64,000 nucleotides of DNA. It comes from Gp6-AA40 sp035571515. GTDB taxonomy: Bacteria; Acidobacteriota; Vicinamibacteria; Vicinamibacterales; UBA2999. Location of the stretch: the NCBI GenBank assembly GCA_035571515.1, contig DATNCQ010000037.1, forward strand, positions 1 through 64,000, read 5' to 3'. The notes under the pieces were generated by a model that was not told the DNA's origin, searched no databases, and saw only the letters and a program-made list of their open reading frames with translations. The stretch's first letter is position 1; each line of letters starts with the position of its first letter. Of the stretch, positions 16,905 through 25,986 are shown one piece after another. Both the position numbers and the translations under genes were made by a program.

Positions 16905-18137
16905 ATGACTGGTTCATCAGAAGTAGCGGTCGTCGGTGCAGGTCCGTACGGACTCTCGCTCGCGACGCACCTCAAGGCGGCCGGAATCGACTTCCGGATT
17001 TTCGGAACCCCCATGCAGGTCTGGCGCGAGCGGATGCCGGACGGGATGACGCTCAAGTCTGACGGTTTTGCGTCGAACCTGTCCGATCCGGCGGCGGCAC
17101 TGACGTTGAAGCGCTTTTGCGAAACGATCGGCACCAAGTACGACGACACTCGCATCCCCGTCAGCCTCGACACGTTCAGGGCCTACGGGCTCGCGTTTCA
17201 GCGACGCCTGGTGCCGGAGCTCGAACAGAAGCAGCTCACGCGACTCGAACGCGACGCGAACGGTTTCCATCTCTGGTTCGACGATCAGAGCGAGGCGCGG
17301 GCACAGCAGGTCGTTCTCGCGGTCGGGATCACACATTTTGCGTACACGCCCCCGATGCTCGACGGGCTGTCGCCGGCGCTCGTCTCTCATGCGTCCGCAC
17401 ACAGCGATCTCAGCGGGTTTCGAGGGCGTGAGGTGACCGTCATCGGCGGTGGGGCGTCTGCGATCGACATCTCGGCTCTCCTTCATGACGGCGGCGCGCG
17501 CGTCACTCTCGTCGCGCGCCGGAAGGCATTGAGGTTCGCGGATCCGCCTGCGCCTGAAGGGCGCTCGTTCTGGGATGAGCTGCGGCATCCTTCCTCGACG
17601 ATAGGACCAGGCTGGCGGTCGTTCTTCTACACGCACGCGCCGTGGGCCTTCCATCGTCTTCCGCAGGCGATGCGTCTCGGCATCGTCACGAAACATAACG
17701 GCCCGGCCGCAGGGTGGCCGATGAAAGACCGGTTCGTCGGCAAGGTTCCGACGCTGCTCGGACACCACGTCGTCGCCGCGGAAGCCGCGGGCAATCGCGT
17801 ATCGCTGACGCTATCCAGTGATGCGGGCACGACCGTCCATGCGACGGATCACGTCATCGCCGCGACCGGGTACCGGGTGGACCTCCGACGTTTGGGGTTC
17901 CTCAGCGAGGACCTCGTGTCGAGCATCCGCGCCGTAAACTCCACGCCCATCCTCTCGCCGAACTTCGAGTCGTCGGTCACTGGCCTCTACTTCGTGGGCG
18001 CGGCTTCCGCGAACAGCTTCGGCCCGATGATGCGGTTCGCCTGCGGCTCCGACTGGACCGCCAGACGAGTGGCAAAGCGATTGGACTCACGACCGCATCC
18101 GGTCCAGGCGACCGTGGCGGAAGCCGTTGCGCGTTGA
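16905..18137 (+). CDS. FAD/NAD(P)-binding oxidoreductase (monooxygenase-like)
   Basis: A 410-residue flavoprotein with two dinucleotide-binding motifs: VAVVGAGPYGLSLATHL at the N-terminus for FAD, and VTVIGGGASAIDISALL near residue 180 for NAD(P)H. ATGYRVDLRRLGFL precedes the last FAD-contacting segment. The arrangement matches class B flavin monooxygenases and related lysine/ornithine hydroxylase-like enzymes, but the usual FxGxxxHxxxW fingerprint is not evident, so a hydroxylase reaction is not assured. It follows the ATP-grasp gene by nine bases and precedes a membrane glycosyltransferase, so it probably oxidises an EPS building block or a small molecule made by this operon. Confidence 0.78.
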   Translation: MTGSSEVAVVGAGPYGLSLATHLKAAGIDFRIFGTPMQVWRERMPDGMTLKSDGFASNLSDPAAALTLKRFCETIGTKYDDTRIPVSLDTFRAYGLAFQRRLVPELEQKQLTRLERDANGFHLWFDDQSEARAQQVVLAVGITHFAYTPPMLDGLSPALVSHASAHSDLSGFRGREVTVIGGGASAIDISALLHDGGARVTLVARRKALRFADPPAPEGRSFWDELRHPSSTIGPGWRSFFYTHAPWAFHRLPQAMRLGIVTKHNGPAAGWPMKDRFVGKVPTLLGHHVVAAEAAGNRVSLTLSSDAGTTVHATDHVIAATGYRVDLRRLGFLSEDLVSSIRAVNSTPILSPNFESSVTGLYFVGAASANSFGPMMRFACGSDWTARRVAKRLDSRPHPVQATVAEAVAR

Positions 18138-18147
18138 CAGGCACCCG

Positions 18148-19440
18148 ATGAGTGTCTTCGCGGGTCCGGGCGGGGCGGCCGCGAACGCTCCGCTCCCTCG
18201 TGCGCCGAAGACGGCGTGGCTCGCACTTCGCGGTCGTCTCGAACGGTGGCGCTGGCCGCTCGCCATAGGCCTTGCCACCGTCGCGGGTTTATATGCGTTC
18301 TGGCCGATTGGAACGTTCATCCGCGGCTGGAATGACTCGTCGTTCCTGTACGCGGCCGGCCGGACGTGGCTGTCCGGCTTGTCGCCGTACGAGTTCGAAC
18401 GGTGGAATGCCGAGTGGGCTGCCGTGCGACCAGTCGCCGACATCGTGCAGCCAATGCCGTTCGTCTACCCGCCGCACTGGGGTCCGATCGCGGCGTTACT
18501 GGGGATGTTGCCCTGGCCCGTTGCCTCGCGGCTCTGGGATGGCGTCAACGTGCTCGCGTACGTGGGCGCGTGCGTGTTCTCGATCAAGCTTCTGACCGGT
18601 GACGTCCGTCGGCTTCTGGCGACTACGCCCGCGGTGTGGGTGTTTCTCGCGGTGGCGACCTTGAACGTGGCCGTGCGTCAGTCGATCTTTCAGGGCCAGC
18701 TCACGATCGTGCCGCTCCTCGGTGTCGTCGGAGCGTTCTGGGCGTGGCATCACCGAAGAGTGGGATGGCTGATCGTCTTCGGGTATCTCGCATCGCTTAA
18801 ACCACAGCTCGGATTACTCCCGCTTCTCTACATTTTCTTGAATGGCGGTCACAGGGGGATAAGCCTGGCCGCGCTCGCAGCGGGTGGCGTGGCGGTGGTG
18901 TCGATGTTGCCATCGGGGCTCGAGCACGTGCATGCGGACCTGTCGCGCGTCATGACGCTTCACTCGCAACTCGAATTCAACCAGCCTGACCAGTACTTCA
19001 ATATTCCCGCGTTGGCGGCGCAGTACCTGCCGGAGCCGCTGGTCATGACGGTGGGACCTCTTCTGGCCATCGTCCTCCTCATCGTGCTGACAGTGATGCG
19101 CCGACGCCACCTGGCGTCTGCGGTACTGCACGATCCGCTGTGGCAGGCGAGCATTGTCATGGCTGTCGCGGGAGCATTGATGCCCCTGCATGCGTACGAT
19201 CTCGTGATCTACACGCCGCTCGCTCTGCTCGCCTATCGCCTGAGATCCAGCTGGATGGTGCTTCCGTTGCTGGTGCTCATCCTCAGCGGCGGCCGATCGC
19301 ACCTGTTTGTCAGGTATTTCGATCTCCAGCTTCCGCCGCCGATTGTGACCACCGCCGTGGCCCTGACGATTGTGATGGCCGCGCGGAAGACCGTGCTTGG
19401 GGCCACCAGCCTGTCGACGGGGTACGTGGCTACCAGCTGA
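18148..19440 (+). CDS. GT87-family membrane glycosyltransferase (DUF2029)
   Basis: A 430-residue polytopic protein with about ten membrane segments. The GT87/GT-C features are an early periplasmic loop with acidic and aromatic residues (FIRGWNDSSFLYAAGRTWLSG...SPYEFERWN), PFVYPPHW, and the mid-protein SIFQGQLTIVPLLG and SLKPQLGLLPLLYIFL. GT87 enzymes are polyprenyl-phosphate-sugar dependent mannosyl- or arabinosyl-type transferases. The HAD-UbiA protein encoded two genes downstream could make such a lipid-linked donor, which supports a functional link. The start is ATG 18148, ten bases after the previous stop. Confidence 0.8.
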   Translation: MSVFAGPGGAAANAPLPRAPKTAWLALRGRLERWRWPLAIGLATVAGLYAFWPIGTFIRGWNDSSFLYAAGRTWLSGLSPYEFERWNAEWAAVRPVADIVQPMPFVYPPHWGPIAALLGMLPWPVASRLWDGVNVLAYVGACVFSIKLLTGDVRRLLATTPAVWVFLAVATLNVAVRQSIFQGQLTIVPLLGVVGAFWAWHHRRVGWLIVFGYLASLKPQLGLLPLLYIFLNGGHRGISLAALAAGGVAVVSMLPSGLEHVHADLSRVMTLHSQLEFNQPDQYFNIPALAAQYLPEPLVMTVGPLLAIVLLIVLTVMRRRHLASAVLHDPLWQASIVMAVAGALMPLHAYDLVIYTPLALLAYRLRSSWMVLPLLVLILSGGRSHLFVRYFDLQLPPPIVTTAVALTIVMAARKTVLGATSLSTGYVATS

Positions 19441-19499
19441 TCGCAGCCCCTATCCCCGCGGACCGATGGGCCCGAAGAGAAAAATAGGTGATTGCACGA

Positions 19500-20777
19500 A
19501 TGCCCAGGTCCCGCGTTGCCATTCTTCGTACGACGCCCGCGACGGTGCTCAAGGACTATCACGCGGTCATGAACCTGGCGGGATACCAGGATGTCATCGC
19601 CAGGGACGCCGATACCGCGCTGAAGGTGAACATCTCCTGGCACTTCTTCTTTCCCGGCAGCTCGACGACGCCGTGGCAGCTCGAAGGGGTCATCCGCAGC
19701 CTGAAACGTGACGGCTACGATCCCTCGCTGATCCATGCGTGCCACAACCGCACCGTGGTCATCGACGCGCGCCTCGGCGAACGCGAGAACAAGCAGGTCA
19801 ACGTCATCGACGCGCACGGGCTGCGGAACATCCACATCTACGAGAGCGAAGAGTGGATCAACATCCGCGACGCCGTCGGCGATCTGACGAAGAAGTTCAC
19901 GTGCCTGAACGACGTCTACCCCAAGGGGTTCATGATCCCGCGGCGCTTCATCGGCGAGAACATCATCCACCTGCCGACCGTCAAGACGCACGTCTTCACG
20001 ACGACGACCGGCGCGATGAAGAACGCCTTCGGCGGGCTTCTGAACGAGCACCGCCACTGGACGCATCCGGTGATCCACGAAACGCTCGTCGACCTGCTGA
20101 TGATTCAGCAGCGGATCCATCGCGGCGTCTTCGCAGTCATGGATGGCACCTTTGCGGGGGACGGTCCCGGCCCGCGCTGCATGGTGCCCTACGTCAAGAA
20201 CGTGATCCTAGCGAGCGCCGACCAGGTGGCGATCGATGCGGTGGCCGCCAGGTTGATGGGGTTCGACCCGCTCTCGATCAAGTTCATTCGCATGGCTCAC
20301 GATCTGGGTCTCGGCTGCGGCGATCCGCGGGACATCGAGATCGTCGGGGATCAGGCAGCAGGGTCGGAGAACTGGCATTTCGTGGGGCCGTTCAAGAAGA
20401 TGACGTTCGCCTCGCGCATGCAGCACAAGATCTACTGGGGCCCGATGAAGCGGCCCATCGAGTGGTCATTGAAGACCGTGCTCGCCCCCTGGGCGTATGC
20501 CGCGAGCGTGATGTATCACGACAGCTTCTGGTATCCGATGTATGCGAAGCGCATCATGCGCCAGGCGCTTGGCAGCGTCTGGGGCCGGTTGTTCCGGAAT
20601 TGGGAGAGCGTCACCGCCGACGAGAACGGGTATCGGGACGTCGGCAACGACGAGGGCACGATCCGGAAGACCGGCATGCGCGCACTGCTGCAGTCGTTTG
20701 CAATTCTGGGCACGTGCCTCAAGGAAGCGCCTGAATTCGTGAAGAGGCGAAGGCCCGCCGCGACAGCGCCCCGATAG
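19500..20777 (+). CDS. DUF362 domain protein
   Basis: A ~425-residue protein of the DUF362 family. Recognisable blocks are VNISWHFFFPGSSTTPWQLEG, IIHLPTVKTHVFTTTTGAMKN with GGLLNEHRHWTH, VMDGTFAGDGPGP, and SADQVAIDAVAARLMGFDP. No ferredoxin-type cysteine cluster is present, unlike some relatives. The biochemical role of DUF362 proteins is not established; several lie in cell-surface or cofactor gene sets. ATG 19500 is preferred because AGGTG lies nine bases upstream; GTG 19488 would remove that. It sits between a GT87 transferase and the HAD-UbiA fusion, so a role in handling a lipid-linked or aromatic intermediate is possible but speculative. Confidence 0.8.
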   Translation: MPRSRVAILRTTPATVLKDYHAVMNLAGYQDVIARDADTALKVNISWHFFFPGSSTTPWQLEGVIRSLKRDGYDPSLIHACHNRTVVIDARLGERENKQVNVIDAHGLRNIHIYESEEWINIRDAVGDLTKKFTCLNDVYPKGFMIPRRFIGENIIHLPTVKTHVFTTTTGAMKNAFGGLLNEHRHWTHPVIHETLVDLLMIQQRIHRGVFAVMDGTFAGDGPGPRCMVPYVKNVILASADQVAIDAVAARLMGFDPLSIKFIRMAHDLGLGCGDPRDIEIVGDQAAGSENWHFVGPFKKMTFASRMQHKIYWGPMKRPIEWSLKTVLAPWAYAASVMYHDSFWYPMYAKRIMRQALGSVWGRLFRNWESVTADENGYRDVGNDEGTIRKTGMRALLQSFAILGTCLKEAPEFVKRRRPAATAPR

Positions 20778-20869
20778 AGAACTCTTGTCGTCGCTCTGGC
20801 GGACTTCCGTGCCCGGACCGCCGCTTCGAGACACTACGGCTGGGCTTGCGATTTGCACCGCTGAGCGGC

Positions 20870-22303
20870 GTGAATCGCCCTGCGTTCGCACTCGGAGAAC
20901 GGTCCACCGTCTGCGTCGATCTGGATGGGACGCTGATTGCCGCGGATGTCATGTGGGAGTCCGTGCTCCTCCTGTGCAAGACGGCTCCCTGGGCGCTGCT
21001 GTGGCTGCCCGTATGGCTGCTGCGCGGCCGCGCCCATCTCAAGCGCCAAATCGCGACCCACGTGATACCGGACCCGGACACGCTTCCGTATCGCCCGGAA
21101 GTTCTCGCGTATCTCGAGCGTTCCCGCTCCGAGGGAAGAGCCTTGGTACTGGCGACCGCCGCCGACGAAATTCATGCGCGGGCGGTTGCGACGCACCTTG
21201 GATGTTTTTCGGACGTCCTCGCCAGTGACGGCCAGCGGAACCTGCGTGGTTCCGTAAAGGCAGCGCAATTGGCGGAACGATTCGGAGAACGCGGCTTCGA
21301 TTACCTCGGAAACGACTGGGTCGACGAGCCGTCATGGGTCGCCGCTGGCCGGGCGATCATCGTCGCCGCGCCCATGCGTCTGCTCGAGCGGGTCGCGCGG
21401 CATACGCCGATCGAGTCCGTGCTCGTGAAGCAGCCTCCGCGTCTGCGTCCGATCCTGCGCGTCATCCGGCCCTATCAGTGGGTCAAGAACCTGCTGATAT
21501 TCGTCCCGCTCGTCGCCGCACACCGTCTCTTCGACGCTGCCGCATTCCGGTCGACGCTGCTGACCGCGGTTGCGTTCTGTTTGTGTGCCTCCGGGATATA
21601 TGTCGCCAACGACATGCTCGACATTCACGCGGACCGCCGCCATCCCCGCAAGCGACAGCGTCCGTTCGCGGCCGGTGAGCTGTCGATTCCCACAGGCTTC
21701 GTTCTGAGCCTCGTGCTCGTCGCGGCGTCGCTCACGATCGCTGCGGCCGCCATTTCGTGGGCGGTCATGCTCGTGGTGTCGCTGTATATCGCGGTGGCGA
21801 TGGCGTACTCGACGCGAGTCAAGCGCGAGCCGGTCGCGGACGTGTTCGTGCTCGCTGCGCTCTACGTCGTCCGGCTGCTGGCGGGCGCCATAGCAGCCTG
21901 GATTCCACTGTCGACCTGGTTGCTGGCGTTCGCGATGTTTCTCTTCCTGAGCCTTGCGTTCGTGAAGCGGTACATAGAAGTGACCGCCAACGCCGGGGCC
22001 ATCCCAGGTCGCGGATACACGCCGCAGGACGGTCTGTGGATGCACAGCGTCGGCACCACCGCCGGTTACATGGCGGTGCTCGTGCTCGCCCTCTACGTGA
22101 ACGCCCCGGAGGTCTCGGCGCTCTATCACAGGCCGCAGGTGTTGTGGTTCCTCTGTCCGTTGCTGCTGTACTGGTTGAGCCGCACCTGGTTTCGAGCCGG
22201 CCGGCGCGACACACACGACGACCCGCTGGTGGAGGCCCTTCGCGATCCCCTGAGCTACGTCGTCGGCGTCCTCAGCGCCGGAGTCCTGCTCGCCGCGTTG
22301 TGA
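20870..22303 (+). CDS. HAD phosphatase-UbiA prenyltransferase fusion
   Basis: A ~477-residue two-domain protein. Residues 1 to about 190 form a HAD hydrolase (VCVDLDGTLIAADVMW, ALVLATAADEIHARAVA, YLGNDWVDEPSW). The rest is an eight- or nine-helix UbiA prenyltransferase with the metal-binding motifs NDMLDIHADRRHPRKRQRP and a later Asp-rich loop. Relatives include decaprenyl-phosphate phosphoribose transferase pathways, where a UbiA enzyme adds a phosphosugar to a polyprenyl phosphate and a phosphatase trims the product; the fused HAD domain could do that step. It could supply the lipid-sugar donor for the GT87 enzyme in the same operon. Start uncertain: GTG 20870 or TTG 20846; neither has a convincing ribosome-binding site. 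Confidence 0.82.
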   Translation: MNRPAFALGERSTVCVDLDGTLIAADVMWESVLLLCKTAPWALLWLPVWLLRGRAHLKRQIATHVIPDPDTLPYRPEVLAYLERSRSEGRALVLATAADEIHARAVATHLGCFSDVLASDGQRNLRGSVKAAQLAERFGERGFDYLGNDWVDEPSWVAAGRAIIVAAPMRLLERVARHTPIESVLVKQPPRLRPILRVIRPYQWVKNLLIFVPLVAAHRLFDAAAFRSTLLTAVAFCLCASGIYVANDMLDIHADRRHPRKRQRPFAAGELSIPTGFVLSLVLVAASLTIAAAAISWAVMLVVSLYIAVAMAYSTRVKREPVADVFVLAALYVVRLLAGAIAAWIPLSTWLLAFAMFLFLSLAFVKRYIEVTANAGAIPGRGYTPQDGLWMHSVGTTAGYMAVLVLALYVNAPEVSALYHRPQVLWFLCPLLLYWLSRTWFRAGRRDTHDDPLVEALRDPLSYVVGVLSAGVLLAAL

Positions 22304-22400
22304 CGTAAGCCGCGCCAGCTTTTGAGCGTCGGGCGGGGCAGCCCGCGCGTTCCAGCTCGGCGGGCGAGGCTAACCATGCTCTGCCGGGCTATCCTGAAGC

Positions 22401-24431
22401 ATGTGCGGCATCGCGGGATTTACCGTCCGTCCGGGGGTCGATGAGGGGGGCCACACCGCCCGCCACCGGCTGACGTCGATGGTCGCGGTGCTCTCGCACA
22501 GGGGTCCCGACGCGCAGCGCGCGGTGGTCGCCGACGGCGTTGCGTTCGGACATGCCCGCCTGTCGATTGTCGATCTCGCCGGCGGCCAGCAGCCGATGCG
22601 CGATCCGGAGACCGGCGCGCTCGTCGTGTTCAACGGCGAAATCTTCAACTACATCGAGCTGCGCCGCGAACTGGACCCGTACCCGTTCCGAACTCACAGC
22701 GACACCGAGGTCATCCTCGCGGCTTACCTCCGCTGGGGCATGCGCTGCGTGGAACGGTTCAACGGGCAGTGGGCGTTCGGGCTCTGGGATCCTCGTTCGC
22801 GCACGCTGCACCTGTCGCGCGATCGGGTGGGCGTGCGTCCGCTGTATTACACGCAGACCTCCGCGGGCGTGGCGTTCGCATCCGAAGCCAAGGCGCTGTT
22901 TGCCGGCGGGTTCGTGCGGCCGTCCCTCGATCCGCTGGCGATCAAGGAGGCCACCTCGCTGTGGGCGCCGGTCGCGCCGCGTACGAGCTTTACGGGCGTG
23001 ACGGCGCTGCCGCCGGGGTGCAACGCGACGGTCGTCGACAATCGCGTTCGCGTGAACCGCTACTGGACGCTCGACCTCTCCGACGCCAACGTGGACCACT
23101 CCATGACGCCGGCGCGAGCGCGCGACGCGGTCGCGGAATTACTGGACGACGCCGTCCGCCTGCGGTTGCGAGCCGATGTGCCCGTCGCGGCCTACCTGTC
23201 GGGCGGCCTCGACAGCACCCTGATCTGCGCGCTCGCACAGCGCCGCCTGCGGTCGGCACACTCACGCCTCGCGACCTTCTCGGTGGCGTTTTCGCAGTCG
23301 CGCTACGACGAAAGTGGATTCCAGCGATCGGTCGCCTCGGCGCTTGGCACCGACCATCACGAACTGCTCGCCGACGACGCCTGCATCGGGACGCTGATTC
23401 CAGAGATGGTGCGCCTCGCGGAACAGCCGGTGGTCCGCTCGGCCCCCGCGCCGCTGCTGGCGCTCAGCCGGCTCGTGCGCTCGCACGACACGAAGGTCGT
23501 GCTGACCGGGGAAGGCGCCGACGAGTGCTTCTGGGGATATCAGCTGTACCAGGAAACGAAGATCCGGCAATTCTGGGCGCGGAATCCGCAATCGACCTGG
23601 CGGCACCTGCCGCTGCAGCGCCTGTATCCGTACCTGGGGCTGTCCGACCTGAACGCGACCCTGCTTCGCGGTTTTTACGGCATCGGGCTCGACGATCCCG
23701 GTCAGGCTGGCTTCTCCCATCTGCTTCGCTGGACGTCCACCAGCCGCATCTGGCGGTTCTTTACCCCCGGCTTCATCGAAGCCACGGCTGCGTACGACCC
23801 GATGCAGGCGCTGCTTGCCGGCGCGCCGGCGGGGTTTACCGGTTGGAGGGTGCTGGCGCGCGCGCAGTACCTCGAAATGCACACGCTGCTCGCGGGGTAT
23901 TTGCTCTCGGCGCAGGGGGATCGCATGCTGATGGGGAACTCGGTGGAAGGGCGCTTCCCGTTCCTCGATTACCGTGTCGTCGAGCTGGCCGCGCGCCTGC
24001 CGGACAGCGTGAAGATGCGCGTGCTGAGCGAGAAGCACGTGCTGAAGGAAGTCGCTCGACCCCTGGTGCCGAGGGACGTCGTCGGTCGTCCCAAAAAGCC
24101 GTACCGCGCGCCGATTGCGGAAACGCTCACGGGGCCCGGCGCGCCGGAATGGGTGAGCGAGGCGCTCAACCCGGAATCGCTGCGGGCGGTCGGGGTATTC
24201 GATCCGATCAAGGTGAAGCGTCTCCACGACAAGCTCGCGGCACGGTCGAGCCCGGCGAGCGAATCCGACAGCATGGCGCTCATGGCCATCGCGTCCGTCC
24301 AGTTGCTCGATGGGCAGGTGATGCGCGCCGACGCGCCGAGCCACTCGGCCGTCGGCGCGGTGCGGATTGTCAGCCGCGACGCGTGCAACGCGGGAACAGC
24401 GGCGCCGGAAGATGTCACGATTCCTCGATGA
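22401..24431 (+). CDS. asnB: Asparagine synthase (glutamine-hydrolysing), EPS-associated amidotransferase
   Basis: A 676-residue AsnB-type enzyme: an N-terminal class II glutaminase releases ammonia, and a C-terminal synthetase adenylates a carboxylate. The nucleophile Cys2 (MCGIAGF) is intact, as are HRGPD, RLSIVDL and FNGEIFN. The PP-loop SGGLDS is at about 257-262. At about 50-100 residues longer than many AsnB proteins, it resembles the amidotransferases that accompany XrtA EPS loci, so the substrate is probably a sugar uronic acid or related carboxylate rather than free aspartate; this is inferred from context. Its last 20 bases overlap the start of the AMP-ligase gene. Confidence 0.87.
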   Translation: MCGIAGFTVRPGVDEGGHTARHRLTSMVAVLSHRGPDAQRAVVADGVAFGHARLSIVDLAGGQQPMRDPETGALVVFNGEIFNYIELRRELDPYPFRTHSDTEVILAAYLRWGMRCVERFNGQWAFGLWDPRSRTLHLSRDRVGVRPLYYTQTSAGVAFASEAKALFAGGFVRPSLDPLAIKEATSLWAPVAPRTSFTGVTALPPGCNATVVDNRVRVNRYWTLDLSDANVDHSMTPARARDAVAELLDDAVRLRLRADVPVAAYLSGGLDSTLICALAQRRLRSAHSRLATFSVAFSQSRYDESGFQRSVASALGTDHHELLADDACIGTLIPEMVRLAEQPVVRSAPAPLLALSRLVRSHDTKVVLTGEGADECFWGYQLYQETKIRQFWARNPQSTWRHLPLQRLYPYLGLSDLNATLLRGFYGIGLDDPGQAGFSHLLRWTSTSRIWRFFTPGFIEATAAYDPMQALLAGAPAGFTGWRVLARAQYLEMHTLLAGYLLSAQGDRMLMGNSVEGRFPFLDYRVVELAARLPDSVKMRVLSEKHVLKEVARPLVPRDVVGRPKKPYRAPIAETLTGPGAPEWVSEALNPESLRAVGVFDPIKVKRLHDKLAARSSPASESDSMALMAIASVQLLDGQVMRADAPSHSAVGAVRIVSRDACNAGTAAPEDVTIPR

Positions 24432-25986
24432 GCGCATCCGGGAGTGGGCGCGCGTCGCGCCCGACGTTCCGGCCGTCGGTTCGCCGTCTGAATGGATCAC
24501 CTACCGCGAACTGGCAGCGCATATCGCGCGCGTCGCCGCGACCCTGCGGAGCCGGGGCGTCGGACCTGGTGACTACGTACTGAACCTGCTGCGCGCGGGG
24601 GTGGCTTCGGTGGTCGCCGGATTCGCCATCCAGCGTGCCGGGGCATGCCTCGTCGAAGTGAACCGCGACAACGGTCCCGATTTCATCGGCAAGATCGCGC
24701 GCGCGACCAGGGCGCGCCACGCGTTCGTGCATGCGCGGGACCTTGCCGCGCTCGACGCGCCGTCCCTGGCGTGGAAGGCCGTGTGGATGGCCGGCGCCGC
24801 GACTTCGGTGCCGAAGCCTGCCAATGTCGAGACGCTGGAAGCCTTCACGCTGGAGCCGAACGTCGACGACCGGGTTGCGGACGGGGAGTCAGGTCCAGCG
24901 CGATCGCTCGACCAGGTGGCGTTGATCCTGTTCACGTCGGCGAGCAGCGGCGAGCCGCGCGGGGTGTTGCTGACCTACCGGAACATCGCGGCCAACACGG
25001 AATCGATCGTCGAGTACCTGAAGCTCACGCCGGCCGATCGTGTGATGTCGATTCTTCCGCTCTCGTACAGCTACGGGCGCTCGCTCCTCAACACGCACCT
25101 GTGGTGCGGCGGCTCCATCCTGTTCGACGCGCGTTTCATGTACCCGCGCGTCGTGCTCGAGGCTATCGGCTCGCAGAACTGCACCGGCTTTGCAGGGGTG
25201 CCGCTGACATTCGAGCTGCTCCACCGCAAGTGCGATCCGCGCAGCGTACCGATGCCGTCACTCCGCTACGTGACCGTGGCCGGCGGCGCGTTGGCCACCG
25301 ACATCCGCCGCTGGGTGCGCGACGCCGTTGCCCCGGCGCAATTCTTCGTGATGTACGGACAGACCGAGGCGACCGCCCGGCTCGCGTATCTTCCGCCCGA
25401 GCGATTCGAGGAGAAGGCGGATTCGATCGGGGTCGCCATCCCCGGCGTCGAGCTGCGCGTCGTCGACGACGAAGGCGGCGACGCCGGCGTGAACGTGGTG
25501 GGAAATCTGATCGCCCGTGGCGAGAATGTCTGCCTGGGCTACCTTGACGCCGCCGAGGATACGCGGGACATTCTCCGGGACGGCTGGTTGTGGACCGGTG
25601 ACCTGGCTCGCCGCGACGCGGACGGGTACTTCTTCCACGTCGGGCGGAAACGCTTGATGCTCAAGGTCGCGGGCTATCGATTCGCGCCGGAAGAAGTCGA
25701 GGGACGGCTGAAGGCGCATCCGGCAGTCGCCGACGCGTGCGTCGTCGGCGCGCCGGACGAGCTGACGGGGGAAGCCGTCTGGGCGTTCGTCGTTCTCTCG
25801 ACGCCGGCGGACGACGCCGCGCTGCGGCGTCATTGTGCGGAGCAGCTTCCCGCCTACAAGGTGCCCCGGCGCCTTGTTCGCCTCGACGAACTTCCGAAAT
25901 CGCCGGCCGGAAAGCTGCGCCGCTCCGAGCTGCAGGAGAGGGCGCGGCGGCTGGCCGAGACCGCAGACTGCGTACCCGAGGCATAG
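24412..25986 (+). CDS. AMP-forming acyl ligase (ANL superfamily)
   Basis: A 524-residue adenylate-forming enzyme. The phosphate loop reads LILFTSASSGEPRGVLLTYRN, a variant of the usual TSGTTGxPKG. MYGQTEATARLAYLP, the hinge DGWLWTGDLARRDADGYFFHVGR and the catalytic Lys region SPAGKLRR are in the expected order. It should activate a carboxylic acid to an acyl adenylate and transfer it to CoA or a carrier. No acyl carrier protein gene is visible nearby. Similar ligases accompany exosortase-A EPS clusters. It overlaps asnB by 20 bases and is followed directly by a NadE-like gene, forming a ligase/amidation block. Confidence 0.85.
   Translation: MSRFLDERIREWARVAPDVPAVGSPSEWITYRELAAHIARVAATLRSRGVGPGDYVLNLLRAGVASVVAGFAIQRAGACLVEVNRDNGPDFIGKIARATRARHAFVHARDLAALDAPSLAWKAVWMAGAATSVPKPANVETLEAFTLEPNVDDRVADGESGPARSLDQVALILFTSASSGEPRGVLLTYRNIAANTESIVEYLKLTPADRVMSILPLSYSYGRSLLNTHLWCGGSILFDARFMYPRVVLEAIGSQNCTGFAGVPLTFELLHRKCDPRSVPMPSLRYVTVAGGALATDIRRWVRDAVAPAQFFVMYGQTEATARLAYLPPERFEEKADSIGVAIPGVELRVVDDEGGDAGVNVVGNLIARGENVCLGYLDAAEDTRDILRDGWLWTGDLARRDADGYFFHVGRKRLMLKVAGYRFAPEEVEGRLKAHPAVADACVVGAPDELTGEAVWAFVVLSTPADDAALRRHCAEQLPAYKVPRRLVRLDELPKSPAGKLRRSELQERARRLAETADCVPEA

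Noticed and set aside
22330..22345. CGGGC/GCCCG pairing before asnB as a terminator
   Set aside because: Only five base pairs in very GC-rich sequence, within an operon; no support.
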